Shown here: positions 48,968 through 61,587 of the stretch, one piece after another
Layout: every line of letters begins with the position of its first letter
How positions within the stretch are numbered: position 1 is the first letter of the stretch
Source of the DNA: Chamaea fasciata
Taxonomy: Eukaryota; Chordata; Aves; Passeriformes; Sylviidae
Reading direction: 5' to 3'
NCBI GenBank assembly: GCA_029207755.1
Contig: JARCOQ010000016.1
Coordinates: forward strand, 12,545,307 to 12,609,306
Length of the DNA: 64,000 bases
Notes under the pieces: model-generated
The model's input: only the letters and a program-made list of their open reading frames with translations
What the model was told of the DNA's origin: nothing
Database searches by the model: none
Position numbers and translations under genes: made by a program

Positions 48968-50344
48968 GCTTGCACTGTTAATTATCCCTGCCTAATGTGG
49001 GACCTTTAAAGACATTTTACTAGGTGTTTATAGAGAGTTCTATCATATTTTTTCTATCATAGCTTCTGTGTTTATTTATAAACAACCAGTTAAGTTCTGA
49101 GCTTTAATGGAGATCACTCTCAGGACTTCCTGTAGTAAAGTTGCTCACTGTTCACTAAACATTCAATTCTTAAGGAAGAGAAATTGTGAAGTTAGAGGTG
49201 TATGGATATACTTGGGGAGAATTCCAGGAGGGTTTATGTTGCTATAAACAATGCTTCAAAAGGAAAACTCACTGTTTATACTGCATATATGTCTTGTTCC
49301 TCATAAAAAGCAAGCATTATTCCAGGAACAGATGGTTTGTCAAGGTGGCCATACATGATTTTATTTTCTGTTTTCAACATGCCTTCAATATAACTTTAGT
49401 TCCAAAAAGATCTGGTCCTAAGATGCATTAAACACAGAAAATAGAGTAGAAATTGGTGTTAATTAGTCTGGGCCTCCTCCCAAATCTCTACCAATTAAAC
49501 AAGTGTTTAGTGCTATTAAGCTTACGTGTTATAAATCTTTATCTACATAACAGTGCTACAAAATAGAAAAGGAGGAAGCAGGAGAGTATGCAAAAAGTTA
49601 AACCCCCCCCCAAAAAAAAACCCCCAAAAAACCCAAATTAAAAAACCCTAAAAAAATAGCTGAAATGTTTAAAAAGGAAAACCAGCTGCTTCCTTTTCTT
49701 CCCCTCTAAGTTACCAGCACAAATAGGCATTTTAAAACTTGTAACTCTGTGTAAGATCCATATTACGGTTTTTAGGGTCCAAAATAAATTTTGCACAGCA
49801 TGTAAGAGGGCAGACAAAACTGAATTCTCCAAGGGTGATTTCCCTACACAGTCTCATGTTTTGGTCATATCATTTGTAACAGAAGGGAGTAAAGCTGGGA
49901 GGAGGACAGGGGTGGGAGGAGGGAGAAAAGCTTTCTAATCTACTTCAAGATAAAAGTAAAACTTGGAAACTTGTGTGAGAAATAGAATTCTAATGCAGAG
50001 CACTGCAATGAACCGGCAAACACAGAAGAGTTTTCCATTCAGCAAGTCAGGTGTCTGAACAGAGCTTTGTGCTTGGAAGTGTTGGCTCAGACCAGTGACC
50101 ATCCACTTCAGTCTCATCCCTCCCTGTGCTCGCTCCAGGTGCTTTGAAAAAAGACAGAAACAAATGGCCTCTGCTCCTATGTCGTTTCTAAAATCATTTA
50201 TGACTAACCTACTGCTGAGATAAAATGCTTATTTACAGGTACTTGAATATCTATACAAATGTTCACAGGGAAAATAACTCATATTTCTGAGCAGAAGCAA
50301 AGTGGGTTTTTTTAAAAAAACCTCACAACTCTACAAGTACATTC
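48968..50344. other. Unique AT-rich DNA with a C/A tract
   Basis: At 49603-49660 are mixed C and A runs (C9, A9, then CCCCCAAAAAACCC and AACCCTAAAAA). Otherwise no feature is supported. Confidence 0.55.
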
Positions 50345-50515
50345 AAATCCAGTGAGTCCGCAGCCTCTCCAGACCCTTGCTCTGGGGTTTCTGTAACCTC
50401 TTTGTCAGCAGTGTTTTCCCGATGCCTGGAAAGCCTTCCCTGTGTTGCAGCCCGTGTCCATTATCCTCTCACTGCACTTTGGGGAGTCTGGCTCCATCTT
50501 TGGTGTGCATTTGGC
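50345..50515 (-). mobile_element. CR1 LINE internal 3' portion, diverged
   Basis: On the minus strand from about 50512 downward the order matches the CR1 3' region: AAGATGGAGCCAGACTC, then GAGAGGATAATGGACACGGG, CTGCAACACAGG, GGCATCGGGAAAACACT, and GTCTGGAGAGGCTGCGGACT (compare the GAGAGGCTGTGGAGTCT type). The element then stops short of the usual 3' end. The copy is diverged and truncated at both ends, so it is older than the 61.6-kb copy. Overlapping open frames here are not genes. Confidence 0.72.
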
Positions 50516-52157
50516 CGGTTAATAAAGCACCAGCCTGATCCTCCAGACAGGCTCAGTTCTCTCTGCACCTCTTGGTGCCTCCTGTGCCTTGGGCGGGAGC
50601 AAGGCACAGACGGATCCAGACTAAGCCCCAAACCAACTCCCTGCATAGTTCAGGCACTGTGCAAGAGGAGCACATCACAGCTCCTGCTCCTCTCCCACCC
50701 TGGCACAGCCTCTGGAATCCCAGTATTTTTCCTTTGGCAGGCAAGGCAATCAGTTAGGGGTAGGAAGCCTTGATAAAGATGACAGATGCATTTCCAGAGC
50801 AGGAGCAGTGGCAAAGGCAGCAGGGCTAGAAGGTGACAAATTGCATTATGGTAACAGCAGCTCGCACAAGCTTTGATTAGTCTGCACTGGCGTCTCTGCC
50901 AGACGCATCGTGGCCAGAACTGGTCAGAGGGTAAATTTGTATGAGAACAGGAAATAATTGCCTAACAATAACAACATAATGGTCACCTCAGTTTTTAAAG
51001 ATGATGAAACATCCCCATCCAGCTGGAGGGAAGATAATTTTTGGCTAATGTTCAGGAAGCAAATGCTGGACCAGCAGAGAACGGATGAACCGCCAATCTA
51101 ATCACTGGCAGCTCTTCTCCTCACACATCTAATTAAGGGACATTTTGCACATGGCATCTTTGTGATAAACTGGAGGACAGGAATTTGCTAAAGGGGCAGG
51201 AAAAAGGGTGTTTTGCATAATCACTTTTAATAGGTGTAGGAAAATAAACGGAGGAAAGGTGAGGAGGATTTTAAGCATATCCAAGTGACTTGCAGCTGGG
51301 GTGTAGAAGAACACATATATCATCCTGATTGTTGCTTATTCCTGAGTACTTGACAAGTAGAACATCTGTGTTTAGATAACACAGGCCTGGATAGACCATC
51401 CCAACACACTTGGGATTCCTGCCCTGCTGTGGGCAAGATGAAAGCCCAGGGTAAACGACACCTGTGTGCGTCCCTGGGACAGAGGTGACACCAGCAGGTT
51501 CAGCAAGGACCTGCTCAGTGGGACCTGCTTTCCAACCAGGCTGTGTCTGGAACCCCCCAGCCTGCAACAGAAGGGAAACAAATTCAACCTTTGGCATTCA
51601 CCCATGGTTTTGTTCCCGAGTCCTGCCGGTGTCAGCTCACACGCTAAGGGATAAAATACCTGCCAAAGCTCTTGTCCCTGGGCAGGAACACCGGAGGATC
51701 CACCTCCTACATGGAAAGGTTTGCAGCTGGATGAACGAAGAGGGAGGGTAAAGAGGCATTTAAATGACCAGTACAATAATGCAACCAAGATTCCACACTC
51801 ACTCAAGTCCAGGGGAAGAAATTTTTTGGGAACTGAAAGGGTAAACTCAAAAAGCCCTTCTGAGGACACCAAAACCCCAGAGGGCCCTGCTGTGGGGTAG
51901 TGTCCATCCCAGTCCACGTCCTGCTCGGACTGAGGAGCACACTCAGCACTGCTGGAGCCTGCTCTGGGATCCCTCTCACAAGTCTGAGAATCATTTACTT
52001 CCAAGTCAGGGAGTCTAATGCACAGTTCAATGGATAAGCAGAAAGACAAGGACAGCTGGAAAGGTCACTGCAATAATTAAAACTTACACCTCATGAATTA
52101 CAGAGTGACTTTCCTTCTCCGTTGCTTGAAATGACATGTTGGTGTGAATGAATAGCG
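50516..52157. other. Non-coding DNA with the window's longest open frame
   Basis: A 225-codon minus-strand open frame covers 51372-52049. It has an ATG, no signal peptide, no repeated domain and no motif I recognise. Open frames on the plus strand overlap it (51464-51751). The region is GC-richer than the window average, which lengthens chance frames. I do not call it a gene, but transcription data would be worth a look. Confidence 0.4.
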
Positions 52158-52540
52158 GTGAGATGGTGGGAAACGCCCCCAGCTCCTCACCCCGTGCAGC
52201 TCCAGGGAATTCTGCATCTCCACGCTGGCAGTGGGGCTGCCCTGGCTAAAGCTGAGCCCTTCCTGGGGCTGTCAGGACCTGCCACAGGTCCTGCAGGGCA
52301 CAGCTCCAGCTACAGCCGGGGCTCTCAGAGCCCCCAGGGAGCTGCAGGGTCCCTGCCCCAGCCCTGCAGCCTCTCCTGCTCCCCCAGGGCTGGGCACCAT
52401 TCCAGCCTTCCTGGAGCACCAGGTGTCCCCAAGGTGTCCCCAGCCTGCCTGAGCCTGCCGGGGACACCCAGAGCAGCTGCTAAACCCCAACGACTGCCCC
52501 TAGCTGCGCCCATCACATGCGCTGGCAACTGCCTTCAGCG
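52158..52540. other. GC-rich patch, CpG-poor
   Basis: A C+G-rich island of about 380 bp contains few CpG dinucleotides, so it is not a classical CpG island. It holds a 9-bp perfect hairpin (CAGGACCTG-CCA-CAGGTCCTG, 52273-52293) and a doubled AGGTGTCCCC. A 200-codon plus-strand open frame starts here and runs into the A-rich block; its composition switches from Pro/Ser/Ala to Lys/Thr in step with base composition, so it is probably not a gene. Confidence 0.6.
52273..52293. repeat. 9-bp perfect hairpin, 3-base loop
   Basis: CAGGACCTG (52273-52281), loop CCA, CAGGTCCTG (52285-52293). All nine pairs match and GC content is high, so it is stable for its size. Confidence 0.7.
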
Positions 52541-52553
52541 CACAGCCAACAAG

Positions 52554-52626
52554 TGCCCAAAAAATGAACAGAAACCCAAGAGCTTCTTCTGCCCAAAAAA
52601 CAAACATAAACCCAAGAAGGACCTGC
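52554..52626 (+). repeat. Two-copy degenerate 36-bp repeat
   Basis: TGCCCAAAAAATGAACAG with AAACCCAAGAG is followed 36 bases later by TGCCCAAAAAACAAACAT with AAACCCAAGAA. The period is a multiple of three, so any frame through it repeats (CPKNEQKPK / CPKNKHKPK), but coding is not supported. Confidence 0.7.
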
Positions 52627-52689
52627 CAAAGCAGCAGAAAATGTTGTTTTCTTGCCTTACCTACCCTGTACAGGTACCTACCACGTGCC

Positions 52690-53165
52690 AGGCCTCCACC
52701 ACAAAAATTAAAAAAAAAACAAAATTTAAAAAAATCACAATACATGCAAAAAAATTTTAAAAAATGAAAACTTTCTCCAAATCTCAACAATACAAATCAA
52801 AAATTTCTAACACCAAATACAAACATCCTCCAAATAAAAAAAAATTCCACAAAATAAACTATAATCCCTCCTACATCATTATAAAAAGCATAAAAAATAA
52901 AAAATCTACTACTAATCTAGCACAATGCATGCTTAAATTAAAAATCAAAACTCAAAAAAGTTCCCCCCCAAAAAAAACACCTCCAATTACCCAAGTAACC
53001 AAACTTAAAAGAACCCTACCTCTACCGAAATAAAAACTAAGAAAAGACGTGGTTTTTAAGCTGTATAAATTCATTAACCTAACACTGAAACCACAAAAAC
53101 AAAAACCACATAAAACCCACAAAAACCCTTCTCAACTTTCACAAAAACACCACCTCCATACACAT
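52690..53165 (+). other. G-depleted, A- and C-rich block
   Basis: By hand count, 52741-53160 holds about 18 G against about 104 C in 420 bases, with roughly half A and about a fifth T. It is not a simple A/C repeat because T is present and complexity is moderate. Turning about half of the A back into G would give ordinary composition, which is what a G-to-A hypermutated element would look like. A mitochondrial insert would be expected to keep more G and be less A-rich. I recognise no parent element. Plus-strand open frames (89 and 116 codons, Lys/Thr/Asn-rich) are by-products of composition. Confidence 0.6.
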
Positions 53166-53199
53166 GGGTTTTTTTTTTCCTTTGGTACTACAATTCTTT

Positions 53200-54145
53200 T
53201 CACAAACCTGACAGCCAAGTACATCATACACAGAAAAAAAGCCACCTCAGGAGAGGGGTGGGAAAGCTGGTGTGGAAACCTTGTGAACACAGCCTGCAAT
53301 AAATCTAATCTTACATATCACAAACCGTGCACAATTAGGAGGGGTAATAAGGAACTGCAGCTGCAGGATTATTTCTGCTCAGTATTTATCACAGGATGAT
53401 ATCAAGCTCATAAAAGACTGAGTTTATGAGAGCAACACTAAGTAATTTTTTTTCCATCATTTCTTCAACACTCAACAGCAAAAATTCAGGTTATGCCTGA
53501 TATCAACATGTGTCCTAAATAAAAAAGCGGATTGAAAATCTCAGGTTTTAGACAATTGTTTTAAAAATGTCTTTCCCCCCTCCATTCTGTCAGGTTACCA
53601 TGGGATTTACCAAGACTCTTAATTTATGGAGATGTTTTCATTCTGTGTGTGAAAGCTTGCATGCAAATACATTCTTGTCACATTAAAATCTAATTGCCAA
53701 GTCCAGAAGTGAATTTAGGAGAATATTTAAATACAGCCTGTGTATTTCTCAACTGATTTTCAAAACCAGGTGATGCTTTTTTCCAAAGGGTAGAGAACAC
53801 TCCTTTAGGCCACCGAGGGCCACAAATTCCACTGTTTTTCCAAACCCCCAGTTTTGAAACTGAAAAACTTCAGTTATGAAGCAATTTTTGTTTGTTTGCT
53901 ATTTGTTTGATTCATTCACCAAATGAAGAAACAGTTTGACCCTTTGGTCTGTAAACACGTTTGGGCCATTAATCTCAAATCTATTAGTTCCAAGCAGTGA
54001 GGGAAAGTTCAGGGAGCTGGTCTTTTATCCCAACTACAGTTAAATTGGCTCAGCGAGTTAATAACATTCCAGCCTCAGAATGAGCAAATTAGGAAGGTTT
54101 CTCTTTTTATTTCCCTTTTTTACCTTTTTTTTTCTGCTTTGACCA
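53200..54145. other. Unique DNA
   Basis: Base composition returns to normal after about 53200. The 53640-53770 stretch carries GCTTGCATGCAAATACATTC (octamer ATGCAAAT) and TCTAATTGCC, possible regulatory words. No gene is seen. Confidence 0.5.
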
Positions 54146-54146
54146 C

Positions 54147-54147
<1 letters not shown>

Positions 54148-54192
<45 letters not shown>
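54148..54192. repeat. (TA)n microsatellite
   Basis: About 20 uninterrupted TA dinucleotides follow CACTATAAA and precede AATTACAATTATA. Long TA runs can extrude as cruciforms and are often mis-sized in assemblies. Confidence 0.95.
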
Positions 54193-54196
<4 letters not shown>

Positions 54197-57100
54197 CAAT
54201 TATATTATTTATAATATTCTAGAAATAAATAAATATTGTGAAGGCTTAAGTTTATTTGCACTGATGCATCTTGGGTTAATAATGAGAACACAGCACCCCA
54301 ATTTCAACAAAGCATCTTCCCAGAAGGAGCTTTTCCTCAACCACCACTGCTGTATCACGGGAATTTTTCTAGAACATCATAAACTTCTTTATTAAAAAAA
54401 ATGCTTTGGAGATATAACAGCATGTTCCCCTATAGAAAATGCAGCTGGAAAAGTGGCATCGGAAGCACAAAAGAGACACAAAAACCTTTCTGTCAGCACT
54501 GGAAAGCAGCACAGCTCTCTGCCATGAAATACCCGGGGATCCTTTAGGAATTACTCTACAAGCCTGAGTGGTTAGGAACTATTAGAGTACAGATTAGAGA
54601 GTATGAAATACTCTGCATGGCCCCTGCTGACCAAGGGAATGTTGTTTATTCTCTTCTAGGCATGTCATCAGCTAATCTCAAAAATACAAACAACACCCTC
54701 CATCTCCTCTTGTCTTGAAAGAAAGGCAAAGCCTACCTGGATTAATCTCTGTTCCTGTGGATTGGTCTGGAAAGTGCTGAAAGAGATGAACCAATGCACT
54801 GCAATCCCACTTGGACAATGGGCACTCTGGGCTCAAATATCCATGTAATTCTCGTGGCTATCCCATGTATTTAGGAACACAGTGAAAATGCAAGCCCATG
54901 TCACGTGAACAAAGTTCTCCTCTTGATTAACTTAAAGAGGGCCCCTAATCTCTGATTTCTGTATGTTCGCCTTCAATTTAAGTGAAATCTGCCACTTTAC
55001 TACTTTCTCTGTACTCTTTCTTTTGTCACATAATTGATATCTTAGAAAACAAAAACAAACAAACCAAACCCAACGCAACACCCCAACTCACAACCGATTC
55101 AGGATTTCCAACTCTCGTCTTTTAAAAGAACGACATTTACATTTTGACAAGCAATAAAAGCACCAGCAATCAGAAGCTTCCTAGGACACAAGGAGCATGT
55201 AAATCACAGTCCCTCATGGCTCAGAGGTTTTCAAGTATTTATTCAGTATTCATAAGCAGGCAATTATTGTCACTTCCCTGTATCCAAAACAGCTCTCTTC
55301 TAAAATACCATTTCTTATTACTTCACTGTGAGGTCTTCTGTGGATGCAGCACCTCAGCTGTGTCCCCGAGTTATCATTAATCAAACAAATCATCTCTCTC
55401 CATGAAAAAAACCTGTAAATTTGCTCTGATGGAGATGGCTGTTTCATTACTTTGGCTTTCCTGTATACAGTGTGTCATCAGCCATGTCCTCCCACTGCCT
55501 GACCCACTGCCCCAACGGTGACTTTGACCCTTGTAACTGTACTGGACTGTAGGAGAAACTCTGTTCAGATATTCTGATTTGTCCTATTAGTCCCACTGGT
55601 CCTGATTTTCCAAGAACCGATGACATATTAAGCATATTAAGCAAGAATAAATGTCCTTCAATCAAATTGCACTGTGTGGTCATTTCTGATCTCTTACCAC
55701 CTGTCACACCTGTCCACTGTCAGAGGAGAGAAGTTCCCTGATCTGTCAAGTCCACCAGCTCTCAAATTAAGAAAATGAAGGGCTTTGACAGAATTCTATC
55801 TGCATCTTTCAGGAAATATTCATGTGCTGCACTGAGGGCCAAGCAAAACAAGCCTCGGAGAGGCAAATGAGAAATTCTGAAGCCTTCACACAGCACTACA
55901 GAAAAAAGGAATCATTGAAAAGAATGGCTCCATTTCCAGGAAAAAGAAACTCCTTATCAAGATGGGATTACTTTTGAAACTTGTTAAGCTGATGCCTTCC
56001 ACACACTTGCTGGTACAGCCTTAAAAGCCATGTGATACATCACAATGAGCAGCCCAGGGCTGGAGTTAAATTGGGGTTTGTCTTTTACATCTTGGGGTTG
56101 ATTTTCTCGTGACAGGATGTGCACAGAAAGGCTTCGTGTGACGGTGTTAAAATGAAATCATTGCATGTTTTTAAACCTGATACTCACAACCTGGACTTTT
56201 CTAATGTTACTGTTTTGATTTTAAAACTGAAGTAAATGCAAATATGCATCTTAAAAAGCTTTGCAGATGGAGAGAGATGAAAGTGAGGAATGGAAGGGTT
56301 TCATCAAATTATCCTTAAACAAGCACATATTTAGGTTAGACGTTTGCTATGAGAATATTCTCTATTAAAAATATAATTCTACTGTGTTTTTCTTTCCCTG
56401 GAAACAGCCCCAGATCACGTGCAGCAGATTCCTCTCTATAGAGAGCAATGGTAGATTTATATTCAAAATATACTGAAAAACATACTCGAGGCATGGGAAT
56501 CTTCTGAAGCACCTGCTAAGGCCAGGAATTCCAATGTGCTCTCTGTGGCTGAAGAAACAATTTAGTCTTTCTGCACCTCTGGAATAACATTTGCTAAGAA
56601 ATTAATATCTTCTCTGAAATGACTCAAAATAAAAATAATAAGCAGAAACAAACCAGATTGTTTTTAATTCTAATCTCAATAGGACCATCTTCAAACAGAT
56701 TTAACCACAGCTAGACCAGTCTCCAAAGCAGACACTCCTGGAGTCACTAGCAAAAAACTTTTTTTTTTTTTTTTTTTTCAAAACTCAACTTGTTTTCTGA
56801 ATTAACAGCCCCCCCAATTTATGAATATCCTGGTTGTCTGTAACTTACTATTCATCACATTACTTTAAGTCCTGGGAAACAGAATTTAAACCTTATAACC
56901 TGGTACAACACATGCAATTCTCCTGGGATTTAAGACCAAAATGTGTAGGCAGTGCTTTTACTGCTGTTGCAATAGAAGCCTGCATAAAATGGAATAAGCC
57001 AACTCAAGAATTAGCTAACCACCACACACATTCCAGCCCTCTTTTAAATGAGTAAAAGAATAGTTCTAACTCTGATTTACAACTACTTCAGCCTCAAGGA

Positions 57101-57199
57101 TTCTTTAAAAAAACAAAACAAAACAACACAAAAGAACCTTGTACATGAATAGGAACAAAACAACACTTTGCAAAATGATGTGATGTCTGTGAAACAAAA
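54193..57199. other. Unique non-coding DNA
   Basis: No gene is seen. A/C-rich words lie at 55045-55090, T20 at 56759-56778 and (AAAAC)n near 57107-57130. On the minus strand at about 55694-55712 a 19-bp segment has strong splice-like flanks (CTTCTCTCCTCTGACAG and GTG|GTAAGAG); it is not a multiple of three and is probably chance. Confidence 0.5.
56759..56778 (-). repeat. T20 homopolymer
   Basis: Twenty consecutive T on the plus strand, followed by CAAAACTCAAC. No retrocopy body is recognised on the minus strand upstream of it. Confidence 0.85.
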
Positions 57200-57268
57200 G
57201 GTGGGCATTGGGCACAGGTTGGACTCTGTGATCTTGGAGATATTTTCCAACCTTAGTTATTTTATGAA
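57196..57268 (+). mobile_element. CR1 LINE 3' terminus, short
   Basis: GGTTGGACTCTGTGATCTTG, GAGATATTTTCCAACCTTAG and TTATTTTATGA match the terminal segment of avian CR1. Only about 70 bp remain, so it is strongly 5'-truncated, and the final octamers are degenerate. Confidence 0.88.
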
Positions 57269-57507
57269 CACAAAAAGCATGTAAAAAAGAATGGGATATT
57301 GATTAGCTTCTCCAAATCTTGTTATTGGAATGTATTGAGAGTTAAACCTGTGCCACCCTCTAACAGAGAAGAAAAAATGGGGGGGAAATGTGTCAAAAAT
57401 CATTATGCATTTTTTTAAAATTCATATTTATACCACAGTCTGATGTTGTGAAAGCTGGCACAAAAAGTGAAATGCAAAGCTGTGAGATGAGGCTATCTTG
57501 GAAACAT

Positions 57508-57560
57508 TTGGGGTGGTTTTTTTGGTTGTTTGTTTTTTGGTTTTTGTGGGTTTTTCCCCT
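57508..57560. repeat. T/G-rich low-complexity tract
   Basis: TTTGGGGTGG, T7, TTGGTTGTTTG and GGTTTTTGTGGG words with almost no A or C before a closing CCCC. It is the same class as the tract at 44.2 kb. Confidence 0.8.
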
Positions 57561-60500
57561 TATATTTTTTGTTGAAACCCTTGAATAATTGAAGAACAGC
57601 TCTTTAATACAAACGACGAAAAACGTTCAGCAATTACTGTGTTTACGTCGTGCTTGCAAGGAAGGAACAAAAATTTACAGTAATTGCCTTGCCAGAAGGT
57701 TATTTTCCATGCTGCAATTCCAGCTGCACCTTAGAAGATTTTACAGATATGCCTGTAATTGTTAAAAATATAACTTTTGCCAGTGCTGAATGCACCAGTC
57801 AAACACAGGGATGGAATGCGTGAGTTAGGAGGTGAAATGTGCTGTACATCCTCCCTCCCCTGAGCTGCTGCAGGGGGCCAGAGCAGCCTGCCTGGCTCCC
57901 AGGGCATTTTCTACCACGGACATGGCTCACAAAAGTTTTATGGTTTTGTACAAGATTTCGTGTCCTAATTTAATTGCCACAGTTCCAGGACTTCTCTGAC
58001 TCCTCGGGAGTCCCAAGAGGCAGCCCACTTAAATTTCAAGCCTCCAACCATAACCATCGTAAAGCTCTGTCCCACCAGAGAGAGGATTTGATTACAATTC
58101 ACTTTTGCTGCCACAGCAAACCTGACAGTGCTTCAGCATTTGAGATGCTCAACTGTGTAAGGGACAATGCTGTTACTGGAAATAACAACCCAATCAACTT
58201 CCCCAGAACCAGCTATTTAGGACAAGAGAAAACATTTAACTCACACTGCTCTCCAGTGGTTACCCAGTGCTACCCACTTGCTGCTTATAATGCTGTCAGA
58301 CCCAGAAAAAATAGCAATTAACACAGTATTTGTTGCCATCCGTGTGCTTTTTGTTTCATGTAATTTCTTTTTAATATCCCCACTTTACCCAGAGTCATTT
58401 ATGCAGTGCTTCACTCAGTTTCAAGGCTTTCTTTGCCTGGTTCACACCAGGTAGCAGCAGGGGCAGAGTCCCTCTAGGGTTTACACTTTGGGGGTTTCAG
58501 TGAGTTCTGTCCAGCTGCTTTTCCACACAATGACTTTAATGGTTGTGCAGGAGCTCCTCCCGAGGAATCACATCAGACAGAACCTCTGCTCATCCAAATC
58601 TTTACAAACCTGGAGGGGTGGACTCAAAGGTATAATTGTCCATATTCCATGGACACAAACGTTGCTAAGGAATCTGCACATGCACTTCACCTGTTTTTAG
58701 AGTGTCACTCCAACTATTCTCTGCTTGGAATGCTAAACCACCTCTGAAATGGGTGGGATTGGATCTTCTTTCCCAAAACAAGTCACATGCACAAGTCCAG
58801 GGGCAGGGAAGGAGAGCATGGAGAGAGAGGAGAAGAAAAGTAAAGCCATGATACCCGCAAAATAAATAGAGAAATCTGACAGTTGGCAGTAAACACACAG
58901 CAGACAAAGTGTCCACAGCAGTGGAACAAAGCAGGCTCTGGAGCTCACAGTAATGGGCACAGCAATTAATAAGACATATAGCACATGGTAAAACGTGTTC
59001 TGCCATCTGTGTCACCTGTCCCCAAGTGGAAGCTGTGCATGTTTGCCATGTCCATCAGCATTAGGATTGCTACTCCGAGCCAAGTCTGATTTTATTGGCT
59101 CCTGGTAGTCCCAATGCTAAAAAATCTATCAGCATTGCTACTTAAAACTTCTCATCGTATACCAAAAACTCCAAACAGAAAAACCACATAGTACTGGAAA
59201 ATTTGCCTAACCTTAGTGCCTTCAGAGCAATTAACATTCTATGTTTTGCTTGTAAATTAATTTTCATAATTGTTTACAAATTATTACACTTTTCACAAAT
59301 GCTGCATATGCTGGTTATAGTGTAAGAGTGGCAGAAGTAGAGTTACTCCTCTGAAACATATTTAGGATCTTACCCAGAAAAAGTACAATACAGTTCAATT
59401 TAAGGTGAACATCAAGACCACGAGCAAAGGGGAAGAGTATTTTTCTCTCTTCAACTCCTAGATAACTGCAGGAAGCTTTCTACATGCTTCTCTTTTTTAC
59501 ACCCTCAAACCCCCTGTACTGACAATGCCTCCAGCAAAAGGGAGGGTTTGCATCCAGTGCAATCTGTCACAGCACTTTATGAACTGTAGCTGAATTACTT
59601 CCAATCACCAAATCACTTTGTTGGGCTGGAAATGACATCTGCCCTCTCTTGGCCTGCTGGTGAGCACCTCCAAACAAGTCAGGAGCTGGCTGGAGGGCTG
59701 CAGGTGGAAAAGCTGTCCTGTGGGTTGGCACAGGGATGTTTGTACCTGGAGTCCTTCTGTCACCACCAGAACTGCTCCTCCTCCTCCTCTGCTTGCACAT
59801 CCCCATGTGCATATGATCTTTTGTAAATCTTCCTTTCTCGTGGTAGCTGAGTTATGAGCAATAACAGTTATCTGCAGACAGATGAGGATTTGCACAGTAG
59901 CCTCCACCTCAGGAGTCATGGGGTGACTGCTTTTGTGCCTTTGTTCGTGCAGTAAGGAGAGCTTCACATGAAACTGCCTCACACCTCCAGCAAAACAAAC
60001 CTCAGAGAAGGCACAGGAGAGATGATTTGGATCCAGGAGAGAAAAGCTACTTTGTGGGAGCTCCTGTAGGACTCACCGCTTCATGAGTCACACAGCAGTC
60101 ACAGGGACTTGTCACAGAATTTACTTCTGCAAGCACCAAAGGACGACTGTCTTTAAATCAGACATGTTAAATGCACTACATCTTCTCTTCAAAAGCAGCT
60201 ATATTCTGTAACACCTACACATCCAGAATAAATTAGCTTTCTTATTCAGTGGTGTCAACAATGGCAAGCCCCAGAGAATAAGGGAGAAAGGGTAATGCTA
60301 GCCTATGCCAAAATACTTATTAATTACACCTCCTTTCAGATGCCTCCCTTGTTGAAACCCTGTTTGGTGCCATATGAAATAAGGAGCAACACACAGTCTC
60401 TAATTTATGAGCAATAATTTGGAAATTGCCCTCAATTTTTTTACCTCCTGCTCATTGCAGCAGTGTTCAACAGTTCTATATAAAGGAGGAAGATATATTA

Positions 60501-61538
60501 TCCCTTAAACTCTTCTCTGCACACAGCTCTCTGCTGAACAGCAGGGAAGAATCTAATCTAAGGTCAAAGAGGTGACTGTGCTAGGAGGTATTTATGTGCT
60601 GCCCACCCCCCTGAGGTGTCAATAGGAGTAGCTCACAGTGTCAGCTGTGACACTTCTCCTGTAGCGGGCATCTGCCCATTACCAGGTGGAGAGAAAACCT
60701 CAGCTCGTTTCATACATGGAACTGGAGAGCTGTCATCTGGTAACAGATTTTTATTACTACCAGGAGTGTATTTGAATTCAAAGTAATGACCTGGAAGTAC
60801 AAAATTCCATATTCTGTAATCCCACAAGCCATGCAATTCTCCCTCTTCAGTTACTGCTGAATATCTCTACAGCTTCCTCTGCTGCTCCTGATTTAATATA
60901 ATGCTATCAACAAACCTCCTTAGCGAACAGGGTCATGCCAAGATTTACAGTGCTTTTCCACAGGCCTGCAGGTGAATTTATTTTACCCAATATATCCATT
61001 TAGATCCATTTTCCTCAGAACATTATTCTTCAAAGACAACTTAGCGAGTTCTTCAGCATCAGATAAAAGTCAAGCTAAGTGGTGCAAAGATGACAAGGTG
61101 TCCTGCATGACCTTAATCAGAAGTTTAAGTGCAGCATGAAAGCGAGAACTGAACCGAGAGCCACTACGCCAACTGTCTTTTTTTAAACATCAAGGAGACA
61201 AATGTTGCTGCTCAGACACGTTTTTTGGTTTTGTTTTTTTTTTTTTCTTCCCACCAGACTGACACCCACAGCCTGTGGATTGCATTCAGCAGGCAAGGAT
61301 TGGAGCAATATTCTGAGAAAAGCAGTGTCACTCACCAAACCCCAACGCACTATGTGAGAAAGCTCAGGGCGTCCTGTAATGACAATGGACAGCGCATTAA
61401 TGTGGAAGCACGGGAATTTTTATTGAGAGGTTTAGCCCACAGTGTGCTTCTGATCCAGCCTAAGCAAGCCCTCACTGCCCTTCCCCTTCTGTTCCACACA
61501 TTCCAACCCCCACGTGGCTTTTCCTGGCACGTGTGTTG

Positions 61539-61558
61539 TCACACACACACACACACAC
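61539..61558. repeat. (CA)10 microsatellite
   Basis: About ten CA units flanked by GTGTTGT and CGGAGG. It lies just upstream of the CR1 element. Confidence 0.92.
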
Positions 61559-61587
61559 GGAGGCAGAACCAGAGCTTCCAAATGATT

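Larger units (their letters stand above)
57269..61587. other. Unique non-coding DNA
   Basis: A T/G-rich tract lies at about 57508-57560. A TATA-like TATATAAAGG at 60478 is followed by pyrimidine-rich CTCTTCTCTGCACACAG, but there is no gene downstream to support a promoter. GC-richer sequence at 59620-59800 yields overlapping open frames on both strands (125 codons at most). A (CA)10 run lies at 61539-61558. Confidence 0.5.

Noticed and set aside
52158..52760. 200-codon frame across the GC-rich and A-rich blocks
   Set aside because: Amino acid content changes abruptly with base composition, and no motif or splice support is seen.
52690..53165. Nuclear copy of mitochondrial DNA
   Set aside because: Not fully excluded, but G content of about 4 percent with about half A is more extreme than bird mitochondrial light-strand sequence, and I recognise no mitochondrial gene words.
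60470..60560. TATA-box promoter
   Set aside because: TATATAAAGG is present but there is no CCAAT or GC box arrangement and no downstream gene.
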